Assembly (NCBI RefSeq): GCF_900108345.1
Contig: NZ_FNVV01000013.1
Coordinates: 62,001 to 126,000 of the forward strand
Length of the DNA stretch: 64,000 bases
Origin: Bacteroides ndongoniae
GTDB taxonomy: Bacteria; Bacteroidota; Bacteroidia; Bacteroidales; Bacteroidaceae
Direction of reading: 5' to 3'
Made by a program: the position numbers and the translations under genes. The notes under the pieces were generated by a model. That model saw only the letters and a program-made list of their open reading frames with translations, was not told where the DNA came from and did not search any database. Below are positions 16,168-25,708 of the stretch, piece by piece. How positions within the stretch are numbered: position 1 is the first letter of the stretch; every line of letters begins with the position of its first letter.

Positions 16168-16563
16168 TTATTCCCTTTTACCGTTCAACATCTGTACATA
16201 TTCCGTGTGCAGCATGGGTATGACCGCATCCCGAAGTTCCGTCAAAAGATTCTCGAACTCCGCCGAGAATATCTCCACGTAATAGCCCTGCATCTCCACG
16301 TGGACAAGCACCCACCAGATTCCTCTTTTGCGCTTACCTGCGTTCCGCTGCAGCAGGGCAAGACGCAGCTTGTACGTCAGGTACGTCACCAAGGGGGCGA
16401 TGTACCGGTCGTCGTACTCGAAGGCTTCGTCCAGTTCTTCATACTGCGGGTCGATGCGGTGGTTTTCCGTCACCTCGCAAACCTCTTTTCTCGCTCGTTC
16501 CTGTGCAAAGGACATGAATTTCTCATCCTTGCACCAACTTTTGATTTTCTCTTGCAATTTCAT
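16168..16563 (-). CDS. Unknown transfer-operon protein
   Basis: This is a 131-residue protein without signal peptide or clear membrane segment, mostly helical, with the aromatic stretch GIWWVLVHVEMQGYYVEIF near residue 80. It lies between traJ and traK and is translationally close to traK. I do not recognise a named Tra protein. A cytoplasmic accessory role is possible. Confidence 0.7.
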   Translation of the reverse strand: MKLQEKIKSWCKDEKFMSFAQERARKEVCEVTENHRIDPQYEELDEAFEYDDRYIAPLVTYLTYKLRLALLQRNAGKRKRGIWWVLVHVEMQGYYVEIFSAEFENLLTELRDAVIPMLHTEYVQMLNGKRE

Positions 16564-16604
16564 GTTGTTATGATTTTTATTGGGTTTATATTATCTTTTG
16601 CGGA

Positions 16605-17738
16605 TTATCTCATGATGCCGCCCAACCCTCCGGTTGCCGTCATCTTCGCCTGCTGTGCCACGCCCTCGCCGAAGTTTCGGGTAGAGAATGCCGTGTCGCC
16701 CTCCGGTATCATCCATGCCGCCAAGTCCGGAACAAGGTTCAGGCACTTGAGGGCTACAATCGAAGCCGCCATCAGGTAGCCTGCCGAGAAGAACGAGTTT
16801 TGCAGGTAGGCAGCCATCGTCTGCTCGCTGGCGGTTATCGCCGTCAGGTTCTCGATTTGGATGCACAATACAATGTCAAAGAGCAGCAGCACATAGAAGC
16901 CCACGAAGTAGAGCATCGCCCCGTAGAAATGCACCGTCAGATAGCGTGTCAGCCACTTCGCCCAAGCACCTTCCCATTTCGGCAGGATGCTGAACGCCCA
17001 CTGTATCGGTCCGAAAATCGTCAGCATTCCCAACAGGATTTGTTGGCAGTAAATCGTTGCCCACCAACCGATTCGGAACACCACGAGAGCAATCAACATG
17101 ATGATTTTGTCTATCCCCACGATGACTCCTGCCGTCAAAGACGTGAACCACAACTTCGCCGCATCCTTTTCCATGCTCGTCACTTCGTCCACGCCGGTCT
17201 GCTCCATTGTCGCCTCTATCAGGTTGGGATCGGATGTGCCCGTGTGGGCGACATCCGCCTGCGCCTGCAGGTTCGTGTACATCGTGTCACGCACATGGAT
17301 GAGCTGTTGAACTTCCTCGAACCTGTCCGATATCTGTGAAGCTTCAGCTTCGTACAGGTCATGGGTGTACGACCCGATGCAATTCGGGATGTAGGACAGA
17401 AAGTCCAGAAAACACCAGTTGTTCCGGCTCCCCGCCATACCCGTGTCCGCAGGCGGATACCACCAGCAGATGATAATCGACACGGCAAGCGGCCTAAACA
17501 GCTTCATAACGTCCAACGGCTCGTGCTTTACCATCATCTTGTAGGCGATACCTGCCGCCATGACGATGGAGAACAGTGCCGCGAGTGCCATGCACATCTG
17601 CAATATCCACCAAAAAGGACCCTGCGCACCGGTAAAAGTCGCGTCCGTCAGAAACTCGTTGGTCTGAAAGATGACATCATCTATTTCCTCCTCCAACAGG
17701 TTGATGCCGAAATCCGAAAGTATATCTCCGTTTGCCAT
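16605..17738 (-). CDS. traJ: Conjugative transposon protein TraJ (VirB6-like)
   Basis: This is a 377-residue polytopic inner-membrane protein with at least six hydrophobic segments (for example WWILQMCMALAALFSIVMAA and a cluster after residue 195, including TLTIFGPIQWAFSILPKWEG-like sequence). A hydrophilic periplasmic region occupies residues about 110-185. TraJ is the VirB6-like channel component. The start is ATG 17738, 13 bases after the DUF5045 gene. Confidence 0.9.
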   Translation of the reverse strand: MANGDILSDFGINLLEEEIDDVIFQTNEFLTDATFTGAQGPFWWILQMCMALAALFSIVMAAGIAYKMMVKHEPLDVMKLFRPLAVSIIICWWYPPADTGMAGSRNNWCFLDFLSYIPNCIGSYTHDLYEAEASQISDRFEEVQQLIHVRDTMYTNLQAQADVAHTGTSDPNLIEATMEQTGVDEVTSMEKDAAKLWFTSLTAGVIVGIDKIIMLIALVVFRIGWWATIYCQQILLGMLTIFGPIQWAFSILPKWEGAWAKWLTRYLTVHFYGAMLYFVGFYVLLLFDIVLCIQIENLTAITASEQTMAAYLQNSFFSAGYLMAASIVALKCLNLVPDLAAWMIPEGDTAFSTRNFGEGVAQQAKMTATGGLGGIMR

Positions 17739-17750
17739 AGCCCTGTCTTT

Positions 17751-18518
17751 TTATTTCCCTCTGTTTACACTCTCGTTGTCATCTTCGCCGTTTCCGTTGC
17801 CGCCCGATTGCGAGCCACGCACCGCAAGGCGTGATTCCTGCCACCGGCTCATGGCATTGCGGACAATGCCGCCCTTATGCAGGGTACGGTTGTCCGTTGC
17901 GTTCAGCAGTGTGCTTGTTGCCGTTGCGTTCTGACGCTTGGCGAGGTAGCTCACTAAAATCTCGTTCTGCCGTGCCACATCCTCGTAGATGCGCAGATAC
18001 TCCTTCTTTCGCTGGGCGTTTGGCATATAGGCGTCTTTCGTGGCGTTGATGGCGCACTGATAGACGTGGTAGTATTCCGTCCACCGTTCCTTGTCGGCCG
18101 GAGTACCGCCGGACAGGAGAATACGGTCGATGTTGCGCCGGAACCGGTCCATCTGTCTGCTGACCTTATCGCCCTCGGCAAGCCACGCGATGTCCGCCTG
18201 CCGGTCGGCAACGTTCAACGCCTCGACCTTCGCCCGCTTGACCAAAGCCGAATCAATGGCTTCCGCTTCGTCCACCTGGTTGTAGAGATTGATACCGGCA
18301 AGTGTGCGGAACGAGAGCTTGTTTTTGGCCGCCGCCGACTTCTTGTATTTGTTGTGCAGCACGGAATAATAGAGGTCGGGCGAGAGTGCGCCCGTACCGG
18401 TTTCCATGACCGTTACCTGATTCTGCTTCGGCGAATCATGGTTGTACGTTACATACTGTGCGTGTACGGCTGTCGTTACGGTGACCGCCACTGCCATGAG
18501 TAATAGTTTTCTGTTCAT
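17751..18518 (-). CDS. DUF5045-like periplasmic transfer protein
   Basis: This is a 255-residue exported protein with signal peptide MNRKLLLMAVAVTVTTAVHA, then the conserved-looking YVTYNHDSPKQNQVTVMETG and SPDLYYSVLHNKYKKS. The middle is helical and the C-terminus is Gly/Asn-rich. This matches the DUF5045 proteins that occur only in T4SS operons of Bacteroidales. The biochemical function is unknown. It is encoded between the 241-residue exported protein and traJ. Confidence 0.72.
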   Translation of the reverse strand: MNRKLLLMAVAVTVTTAVHAQYVTYNHDSPKQNQVTVMETGTGALSPDLYYSVLHNKYKKSAAAKNKLSFRTLAGINLYNQVDEAEAIDSALVKRAKVEALNVADRQADIAWLAEGDKVSRQMDRFRRNIDRILLSGGTPADKERWTEYYHVYQCAINATKDAYMPNAQRKKEYLRIYEDVARQNEILVSYLAKRQNATATSTLLNATDNRTLHKGGIVRNAMSRWQESRLAVRGSQSGGNGNGEDDNESVNRGK

Positions 18519-18536
18519 ATTCTTCTCTTTTTGTCG

Positions 18537-19262
18537 TTAATAATCCAGTCTTCCGGCTCCGCGCCAACGCCCGAAGGCGTCATCGAGAATCTCCCGCATG
18601 GTGCGGGAGCGATATACCTTTGCTTTCCAATAGCCGATGCGCACTTGAATGTACCGCCATGTCTCGAAATAGGCCCGGTTCAGATGCCGCTCGATGTTGT
18701 CCAATGAGCGGTTGATGGCCTCCAACACCATCAGCAGGTCGGAGGTCGAGCAGGCTGCCGCTCCGGTGGCATACAGCACGAGGTCGCTCACGGACTTGTA
18801 GAGCTGTTCCCCCTCACGGGCAATCGCCCTCAGCCCCCTCGCATTGATGGAGATAATCAGGGTATCTGCGGATTCGATGCGTCCACGTTTCAAGATCTTC
18901 GCATTGAAATCCTCCAACAACGATTTATAGTCGCCGATACGGTCGCTGACCGATGTATAGGTATTCTTGACGTTCAACACCGTGCGCAACGACTGGTACA
19001 TGACGTCGATGGCATCGAACGCACGGGTGTATTTGTCAAGGTCAATATTCAACTCTTTATAGTCCCCAATTTCTTTACAGCTGTACTCGTGCAACAGCTT
19101 GTTGCTGTACTCCAAGGTGCTACGAGCCAACAGCAGGCTGCGCTGCTTCTTGTGGTCGTTGATGTAGGCTTCGACGGAGACTATATCGAAAGTCCACTGC
19201 GCCTTGGCGATACCGGGCAGCAGGGCGAACAGCACGACGGCAATCTGTATGGTACGTTTCAT
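18537..19262 (-). CDS. Exported transfer protein, TraI-like position
   Basis: This is a 241-residue protein with signal peptide MKRTIQIAVVLFALLPGIAKA followed by QWTFD, and an almost wholly helical mature part. The AQW start and helical body resemble TraI/DUF4141 of CTnDOT, a VirB5-like protein, and the position just before traJ fits. Sequence identity to TraI is not evident by eye. The start overlaps the stop of the 848-residue gene in an ATGA arrangement. Confidence 0.6.
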   Translation of the reverse strand: MKRTIQIAVVLFALLPGIAKAQWTFDIVSVEAYINDHKKQRSLLLARSTLEYSNKLLHEYSCKEIGDYKELNIDLDKYTRAFDAIDVMYQSLRTVLNVKNTYTSVSDRIGDYKSLLEDFNAKILKRGRIESADTLIISINARGLRAIAREGEQLYKSVSDLVLYATGAAACSTSDLLMVLEAINRSLDNIERHLNRAYFETWRYIQVRIGYWKAKVYRSRTMREILDDAFGRWRGAGRLDY

Positions 19263-21805
19263 GGCCGTACCTCCTTTCTGCTATTCCTGCTGTTGCCGCT
19301 CCGAAGCGTCCGTGCATTCTCCACCCAGCGGTCATGGCATTCCTCCACGAGTGTCAGCCTACGGCCTTCGTCCGTGTCCAGTCCGGGCTGCACATCCTTC
19401 ATCACGTCAAGGATGCTCCGCTTGTAGTGCATCATCTTTTCCAGCGATACCAAGTCGGCATATATCTTGGTGATTCTGCTGTCCACCTCTCGCGCTATCT
19501 CAAGGCGGTCGCTTGACCACAGCAGATGGTACACGTCGCCTGATGGCGTTTCTTCCGTCGGTGCGCTGCGGGCGTATTCCGTCGTGATTTTACAGGACGG
19601 ATGTTCACGGGCGATTTCGGCTATCCGGTCGTTTACCAGTTTAGCCTTTTCCGCATCCGAAAGTCCCGGATCAAGGGTCAGCACGTCAGCGACGTGTGTG
19701 TCCGTATATTCCGAAGTGAGTTCCCACTTGATTTGGATAATGGTACGGTGTATTTTTATGCCGAGAAAATATTTCGGCTTGCGGGCAATGGAGACCGTAG
19801 CCCTGAATGTGATGATACCGTTGATATTCGGCATGGTCGCCTTGCGTACATACGAGTAGCCGTTCCATGCTCCGCCGTCCTGCCAAGTAAGACCGTATGC
19901 CGCCTTGCAGTCCTGCATGATGGCAGGGATGCGGTAATAGTCATCCGTCGCCACGCTGTTGTCGTCTGCGGCATCCGACTTTGCTTGGGCATAGTCGGAC
20001 TGTTTCTTCTTCCATTCCGCGAGTTCTCCTTTCAGACGGTCTATCCGTGTCTTGTTCGCGTTGTACTGCTGCCGGTAATTCGCCGCATCCTCAATGCTCG
20101 CCGTACTGATTTTCTTCAGCAGGACAGCGTTCTCGTTTTCCAATGCCCCGATTTGCGCTTCAATATTGGCCGCTTGGCTGTTCGCCTCGTTCAATAGCGC
20201 GTCCAGTTCCGAAAGGTCGAGGTCGTTTTCCGTCACCGAGGTCTGCATGGCGCACTCCTTGGTGTGGGCATTCAACGAGCTGCCGCACTTGCGGCACTTG
20301 TACTGTGTCGAGCCTTGTCCGAGCGTAACCCCGTCGGAACAGGTCACGCTGATGGTCACGCTCTCGCATCCCTTCAATTTGGCTGCGTCCGTTGCTTGGT
20401 AATAGTTCCGCGCACCGGAAGATATATAATAGGTGTAGCCGTCCTCGTTCTCGTTGAACTCCGCAAGCCGGACATTCAGTTGCGCCCGAAACGTGTTCAA
20501 GTCCATCGAGTAGGAATCGAAGACTTCCTCATAGACGACCTCTTCTTTGTTCCAGTTTTTGCTCACATGGATTTCGTATGCGTATGCCTTTTTGGTCTGC
20601 TTGTTTTTCTTGCTGATGATATAGGCACTCATCCAATAGTTGATGCTGTAGCTGAACCCGTCGTTCTGGTTGTTCAACTGCTGCACGCGGTTTCTTGACC
20701 AACCGGCATATCCTTCCGAGTTGGCAAGTACCTGTTCCCGTTGCGAGGCATCAGGATAGAAATTCGGGTCGCTCGTGTTGAACCGCACCCATGCGCCCCC
20801 GTTCAGGATGCTGTTGTCGTCCGTCGGAGGATAGTAGTCGCACAGCGATACGCTCCCTTGGTCACGCCGGGCAATGTACCACCGCTGCGTGTAATAGTTC
20901 CCCATCGCTTCGTCCAGGTAGTCGGTCATCCATGCCGTGAGGTTGTAGTTGCTGAAGTTGAACAGACCGGCCACGTTGTCCGGACCACCCACCATGTCAA
21001 TCAGCAAGCCGCTGATGTCATGTTCCGCCTGCTCGAATAGACTCCCGTAGTGTTCATACAGGTTGCCGATTTCTTCAACCTTTCCACCCAGCAGGTCATG
21101 GAACGAGCTGCTTTGCAACAGGGCGTCACCAAGATTGGCAATGCCTGCCGTTGCAAGGCCGACCCCCGTGTTATAAAGGTTGTCGAGGTCGCTTTTCAGG
21201 TTCTCGTGGGTGAAGTTGCCCGGTATGCGGGCGAAGTTGTCCATCATCCGCTGCCAGTCGATGTTTCCCGTTTCGGAGAGTTTCAGCAAGGGGGCAATTT
21301 CCGGATTGATTTCGAGAAAGGCGATGTCCGAAAAGGTCAGCGTGCTGTTGGTCACCACGCTCTCGAACTGCATACACAGACTTTTGGTATCATCGCAGAC
21401 TTTCATCAGGTAACTGCCCCAATAGATAGCCGTTTGCGGCGAATGGAGCATCTGCTTCGCCACCACCCATATCTTGGGCATGATTTTCTCCGCCACCATC
21501 CGGTAGATGCGCCGGTAGTAGTAGTTTTCCGTACGGCTGTTCCAGATGCCGAGGTCGCTCAGGGCTTTATGCTCCAAGAACTTGGCCGCGAATATCCCGG
21601 CGGTAGCGACCTCCGCTGCCGTGTAGTGCTTGAGGACGTCATCGACCTGCTCCCGGTAGTACCCTTCGGCGACCGCTTCCGTACCGAAGGCAGCCACCAT
21701 CGCCGCAACGGTACGGGTGTCGTAGTTCACGCTGTAATACTGGGCGTGAACCGTCTGGCAGAGTGTGACCGAGGCGATGGTCAGGATAAGGAGTAGTCGT
21801 TTCAT
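19259..21805 (-). CDS. Large periplasmic protein of the transfer operon, unknown family
   Basis: This is an 848-residue exported protein with signal peptide MKRLLLILTIASVTLCQTVHA followed by QYYSVNYD. The N-terminal about 280 residues are helical and Ala-rich. The middle holds aromatic beta-type sequence. Around residues 498-515 is a zinc-ribbon-like CRKCGSSLNAHTKEC. A coiled coil follows (residues about 530-600, NEANSQAANIEAQIGALENE), then a beta-rich C-terminal part. It lies directly after traG and before the VirB5-like protein. No CTnDOT Tra protein has this size and layout. A structural role at the cell surface or in the periplasmic channel is inferred from location and export. Confidence 0.75.
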   Translation of the reverse strand: MKRLLLILTIASVTLCQTVHAQYYSVNYDTRTVAAMVAAFGTEAVAEGYYREQVDDVLKHYTAAEVATAGIFAAKFLEHKALSDLGIWNSRTENYYYRRIYRMVAEKIMPKIWVVAKQMLHSPQTAIYWGSYLMKVCDDTKSLCMQFESVVTNSTLTFSDIAFLEINPEIAPLLKLSETGNIDWQRMMDNFARIPGNFTHENLKSDLDNLYNTGVGLATAGIANLGDALLQSSSFHDLLGGKVEEIGNLYEHYGSLFEQAEHDISGLLIDMVGGPDNVAGLFNFSNYNLTAWMTDYLDEAMGNYYTQRWYIARRDQGSVSLCDYYPPTDDNSILNGGAWVRFNTSDPNFYPDASQREQVLANSEGYAGWSRNRVQQLNNQNDGFSYSINYWMSAYIISKKNKQTKKAYAYEIHVSKNWNKEEVVYEEVFDSYSMDLNTFRAQLNVRLAEFNENEDGYTYYISSGARNYYQATDAAKLKGCESVTISVTCSDGVTLGQGSTQYKCRKCGSSLNAHTKECAMQTSVTENDLDLSELDALLNEANSQAANIEAQIGALENENAVLLKKISTASIEDAANYRQQYNANKTRIDRLKGELAEWKKKQSDYAQAKSDAADDNSVATDDYYRIPAIMQDCKAAYGLTWQDGGAWNGYSYVRKATMPNINGIITFRATVSIARKPKYFLGIKIHRTIIQIKWELTSEYTDTHVADVLTLDPGLSDAEKAKLVNDRIAEIAREHPSCKITTEYARSAPTEETPSGDVYHLLWSSDRLEIAREVDSRITKIYADLVSLEKMMHYKRSILDVMKDVQPGLDTDEGRRLTLVEECHDRWVENARTLRSGNSRNSRKEVRP

Positions 21806-21816
21806 GGCTGCAATGT

Positions 21817-24525
21817 TTATTTGGATTCATGCACGGGACGGAGGTTGAGCACACGCCCCGTCTCGTTTACTTTTTGTGCAAAAGGCAGGGCCTTCCCGAT
21901 ACCGCTGGCATCCCAGTCCCGGCAATATGCCTCGATAGCTTCCTGATGGCTGCACCGAAGTTCCTTCTTGTAAAGCTTCAGTGCCTCCTTTTCCGCCCGT
22001 TCGGTCGTGTAGGTCATGTAGCACTCGTGCGGCTCTTCCACGCCGTACACGCCGCTGGTCGTCCCCCGACGGATAAACACTTCGCGGAAGAAGCTGCGCC
22101 CATCCTTGTTCTCCAAGCGGTTGATGGTAAATATCTTCTTGCAATCCACCTCGGTCAGACCAAGAATCTTTCGGATTTCGTCAAAGCGTTCCTTGAACTT
22201 GCTCTGGTCAAGCAGCATCACCACGTCCGAGTTGTTGATGATGGCCTCCTTCACGATTTCGCTGCCGATGATGTCCTGTATCTCCTGCGTCACCACGCCG
22301 ACAGAAGCCCAAAACTTACGGGCGGTCTTGTACATGAACTTGATGTATTCCGCCATGAGCGGGCTGGCAATGGCCTTCCACGCCTCTTCGATGACAAGGA
22401 CTTTACGGGTCTTCTTGATGCGCATTTTCTGCAGGAACACGTCCATGATAATCAGTGTGACAATGGGAAACAGTTTCTTGTTTTCCTTGATTGCATCCAC
22501 TTCAAAGACGATGAATGTCTCGTCAAACAGTGCCGAATCCACATTCTCATTGAGAATCTTCTCATATGCGCCTCCCTTGTAGAACGGCTGCAGCATGGTC
22601 GAATAGGTCGAGTAGCTGATTGTCGTGATGTCATTTTCGGTGCAGATCTGCTCCAGACGGTCGAATGAGTAGTCAAAGAATGAGTTGAAGTTCAGTTCCG
22701 ACACTTTGAGAGCCGCCCGCCGTGCCTCAAGCACCTCTATCTGTTTGCGCACCATCTCATCCACCTCTCTGGGTGGTTTGTTTGGGTTCTTTCGGCTGGC
22801 CGCCGCAAACAGGTTTTTCAGCAGTACCTCCCGTTGCTCGTCGGTGTATCTTGTAAATCCGTTGAAATAGGCATCATAGTAGTCTATGATTATCTGCTCG
22901 ACAATGCGGAACTCGATTTCGGGAATCTGGCTGTCCGACCCTTTCCAAATCATCAGGATAAGGTTCTTGAGGAAGTCTATCTTCTCGATATTGTATTCCT
23001 CCCGGTTGATGCGAAACGGATTCATCGTAATAGGCCGTTCCTCGGTATAGGAGATATACTTGCCGCCCAGATACTCGCACAGTCCCTCGTATGAGTTCCC
23101 CGTATCGACCATCACCACATCCGTTCCCTGCTCATGGAGCTGGCGCACGACCGAGTTCATATGAAAACTCTTGCCGCTGCCCGAAGGCCCCAAACAGAAA
23201 AAATTGGAATTATCAGTCAGTTTATTCTTTCCCTCTTTTCCCGTGATGTCGATAGCCACCGGCACGCCCTGACGGTCGGTGTAGTAAATCTTCAGCGGCG
23301 TTTCCTCGCTGTGCAGCACACGCTCCTTGTACATCAGGCACATCGCCGCATCGGAAAGGGTCAGGAAACGGTCGTATTCCTCATTGAGCGTGTAGCAGTT
23401 GCCCGGAAACGAACCGACGAACAGTTCCAGTTGGTTGTATGCCCGCTTGCTGATATGGATACCCATACGCCCGAAAGCGTTTTCCAAGTGGTTCGTACAC
23501 TTTTGCAGGTCTGCACCGGCAGACACGGCCACCACCATGTTGAAGTGTGTATATACCAGTTGCTTGCTCTCACGGGCGATGACTTCCTGCACACGCTTGA
23601 TGTCCTCGACCGCCATCTGGTTGTTCGGATTGGGAATGCTCGCGTGGCGGTTCTTCTTTTTGTCGAGCAGCGACAGCTCACGCTTCTGGTTGGGCAGGAA
23701 GATGATTTGGTTATAGACCACCGTCTCGGCGTTCGGGATGCTGTCCACCACCGACACCAAATCGACGGGCATTTCCGTGTTGTTGACCTCGATATTCGTG
23801 TACGGACGTATCTGTGAGGGCAGTGCGGCACAGTCCACGTCCACAAGGCTGTACACCTTGCAGCGTTTGTCGCCCATCGACACGGTTTCATCGTCCGCCT
23901 TGAAGTTCGTCATCGACACGGTGCGGTCTTTGAAGTTCATGGCGAAGTAACGATCGACGTACTCGCTCGCTTCGGCTTTGTTCAGGAATCTGGCCTGTAC
24001 GCCGCCGTCACGTAACTGGTCGTGTACTTTACGGATTTTCACAAGGAAGTCGCGCCACTTTTTGCTATCGAACGAGAACAGACGGCTTTTCTTCGCCTCT
24101 TGCGTGATGGTCAGGTAGCAAAGGCTGTCCGTGTAAGGACGTCCCTTGAAATAACGAAAATAGGATGAAGACAGGAACTCCTGACCGTCAGTCGGTTCGC
24201 TCGCAAACTGTTTCCTGACGAAGATGTCCTGCTTGTGGATGGCGTACCCTTCGCCCAACGTCTGCGCAAGGGCGGTGAACAAGTGTGTGAAGTCGTAGTA
24301 ACTGTCAATGTCCGCCGAATATTTCTGTACCGGATTCTCTATCTTAAGTACGGCGGAATATTCGCCGGTCTTGGTGTACAGCACACCCACACCGTCCGTT
24401 TCCTCCGCCGAGAAATAGATGTCCTGAAAGATTCGCTTGCGCTTGCCGCCCGTACCGAACGCATAGACCGACAAGGCCATACCCGCGCACAAAGCGACAA
24501 AACATAAAATGATGTATAGGGTCAT
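21817..24525 (-). CDS. traG: TraG, VirB4-like conjugation ATPase
   Basis: This is a 902-residue VirB4-family ATPase that powers channel assembly. A hydrophobic N-terminus (residues 3-22) is followed by the CagE/VirB4 N-terminal domain. Walker A GPSGSGKS is at 446-453, Walker B is VLVIEEAWK near 705, and VGVVTQEIQDII follows. The N-terminal membrane helix reflects fusion of a VirB3-like segment or simple anchoring. Length is normal for TraG of Bacteroides elements. A stable hairpin lies between traF and this gene. Confidence 0.94.
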   Translation of the reverse strand: MTLYIILCFVALCAGMALSVYAFGTGGKRKRIFQDIYFSAEETDGVGVLYTKTGEYSAVLKIENPVQKYSADIDSYYDFTHLFTALAQTLGEGYAIHKQDIFVRKQFASEPTDGQEFLSSSYFRYFKGRPYTDSLCYLTITQEAKKSRLFSFDSKKWRDFLVKIRKVHDQLRDGGVQARFLNKAEASEYVDRYFAMNFKDRTVSMTNFKADDETVSMGDKRCKVYSLVDVDCAALPSQIRPYTNIEVNNTEMPVDLVSVVDSIPNAETVVYNQIIFLPNQKRELSLLDKKKNRHASIPNPNNQMAVEDIKRVQEVIARESKQLVYTHFNMVVAVSAGADLQKCTNHLENAFGRMGIHISKRAYNQLELFVGSFPGNCYTLNEEYDRFLTLSDAAMCLMYKERVLHSEETPLKIYYTDRQGVPVAIDITGKEGKNKLTDNSNFFCLGPSGSGKSFHMNSVVRQLHEQGTDVVMVDTGNSYEGLCEYLGGKYISYTEERPITMNPFRINREEYNIEKIDFLKNLILMIWKGSDSQIPEIEFRIVEQIIIDYYDAYFNGFTRYTDEQREVLLKNLFAAASRKNPNKPPREVDEMVRKQIEVLEARRAALKVSELNFNSFFDYSFDRLEQICTENDITTISYSTYSTMLQPFYKGGAYEKILNENVDSALFDETFIVFEVDAIKENKKLFPIVTLIIMDVFLQKMRIKKTRKVLVIEEAWKAIASPLMAEYIKFMYKTARKFWASVGVVTQEIQDIIGSEIVKEAIINNSDVVMLLDQSKFKERFDEIRKILGLTEVDCKKIFTINRLENKDGRSFFREVFIRRGTTSGVYGVEEPHECYMTYTTERAEKEALKLYKKELRCSHQEAIEAYCRDWDASGIGKALPFAQKVNETGRVLNLRPVHESK

Positions 24526-24550
24526 TTCGATATACGTGTAATTAAATAGG

Positions 24551-24583
24551 GGCAGGTTCGCCTTGCTTCAAGACAAACCCGCC
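24551..24583 (-). promoter_or_regulatory. Hairpin between traF and traG
   Basis: On the minus-strand RNA, GGCGGGUUUGUCUUG pairs with CAAGGCGAACCUGCC through 15 consecutive pairs (three G-U) around a 3-nt loop. It lies in the only sizeable gap (111 bases) in this part of the operon, 26 bases before the traG start. The following sequence is only mildly U-rich, so attenuation or mRNA processing is more likely than full termination. Confidence 0.6.
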
Positions 24584-24636
24584 CGCGTTCAACAATCAAT
24601 AAAGCCATGCACATTGCCGTGATGGTTTTTCTTTCG

Positions 24637-24933
24637 TCAGATCTTGCGCGAGTGGGCATACACATACACACCCGGAACGACCTTCTTGCTATGCAGTCCT
24701 TTCCGCTGTTTGAGGAGGATGAGCACGATACCGGCCGATACGACGGCTGCCAGCACGACAAGCCCGGCAATGAAACCGAGCAGGCAGTAGGCGGCGACAA
24801 AGCCGACAATGGCTCCGCACGTCGTCACCGCCGCCCAATATATATACCGGCCTTGGATGCCCAAAAACTCAAGAGGCCGTTGCAGTCCCTTGAACAGCGG
24901 GTAGTCCGGATAGCGTTCGTCCTTGCCTTTCAT
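24637..24933 (-). CDS. traF: TraF (DUF4133, VirB3-like)
   Basis: This is a 98-residue membrane protein with N-terminal YPLFKGLQRPLEFLGIQGRY, the typical TraF/DUF4133 signature, then two adjacent membrane helices in residues 30-75. It is the VirB3-like partner of the TraG ATPase. It follows traE by 15 bases. Confidence 0.88.
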   Translation of the reverse strand: MKGKDERYPDYPLFKGLQRPLEFLGIQGRYIYWAAVTTCGAIVGFVAAYCLLGFIAGLVVLAAVVSAGIVLILLKQRKGLHSKKVVPGVYVYAHSRKI

Positions 24934-24948
24934 ACTTATCCTTGATGT

Positions 24949-25326
24949 TTAAGCGGCAATACCGAAGAACAGAGGCAACGCCTTGGCCGCCGCAATGAGG
25001 AAGATACAGGCTCCCACGACCATCATGATCTTCTTCTTGACGTCCTGCTCCTCGTTGTTCATGGCGATATATACCGAGATTGCACCCACGATGGCCACAA
25101 CGCCGGCAATGGCGTAGCACAATTTCACCATAATAGGCACATACTTGGCAATCTCCTCCGCGACAGTGGATAATGCGCTCGTACCGGCGGAATAGTCGCC
25201 TGCGGAGTTCTGCGCTTTCGCCACCATGCCGGACAGCAGCATGAAGGAGAACATCATTACTTTGGTAGGGATTCCGTTGACGAATCCGAATGCCTTGCGG
25301 CACAGTTGTTTGGTTTTCTGAAACAT
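24949..25326 (-). CDS. traE: TraE (DUF4134, VirB2-like pilin)
   Basis: This is a 125-residue protein with a long N-terminal export segment (MMFSFMLLSGMVAKA at about 24-38, then QNS), and two membrane helices (residues about 66-87 and 100-121) separated by the basic turn NNEEQDVKKKI. This is the TraE/DUF4134 layout, similar to VirB2 pilins. A second paralogue lies 54 bases upstream. Confidence 0.85.
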   Translation of the reverse strand: MFQKTKQLCRKAFGFVNGIPTKVMMFSFMLLSGMVAKAQNSAGDYSAGTSALSTVAEEIAKYVPIMVKLCYAIAGVVAIVGAISVYIAMNNEEQDVKKKIMMVVGACIFLIAAAKALPLFFGIAA

Positions 25327-25380
25327 ACGTTTACTTTTTTAGTGAATACTTTATTTGTCTGCGACCTGATACAAGTAAGG

Positions 25381-25707
25381 TTATATGCGGTAGCCGAAGA
25401 AAACCGGGAAAACATAGAATGCCCCGATCAGGAACAGGCACGCACCTACAAGCGTCATTATCGACTTGGTGATGCCGTCCTCGCCCGTGTTCATCTTGAT
25501 GTATATCTGACAGACGGACACGATGACGTAAACTCCGGCGATAGCGCAACAGATATACTGGACATAGAGCATCATCGTCACCACGAAGTCGTGCATCGTG
25601 GCCAACGCATCCGCTCCCCAGCTATAGTTCACGCTGCCGCTTTTGGCAAAAGTCGTGTAGGGGAACGGGAGGCACAGCGCACATAGAATCTTTTTAGCTT
25701 TCGACAT
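25381..25707 (-). CDS. Second TraE-like (DUF4134) protein
   Basis: This is a 108-residue paralogue of TraE with the same layout: export segment (MSKAKKILCALCLPFPYTTFA), GADALATMHDFVV, then two membrane helices with the connecting turn NTGEDGITKSIMTLVGAC. It shares the G.(C/A)LFLI.A pattern of the second helix with TraE. Tandem pilin-like genes may give a mixed pilus or division of labour. Confidence 0.78.
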   Translation of the reverse strand: MSKAKKILCALCLPFPYTTFAKSGSVNYSWGADALATMHDFVVTMMLYVQYICCAIAGVYVIVSVCQIYIKMNTGEDGITKSIMTLVGACLFLIGAFYVFPVFFGYRI

Positions 25708-25708
25708 C

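Noticed and set aside
21829..22668. 279-codon plus-strand ORF opposite traG
   Set aside because: Antisense shadow of the VirB4-like ATPase with no independent signal.
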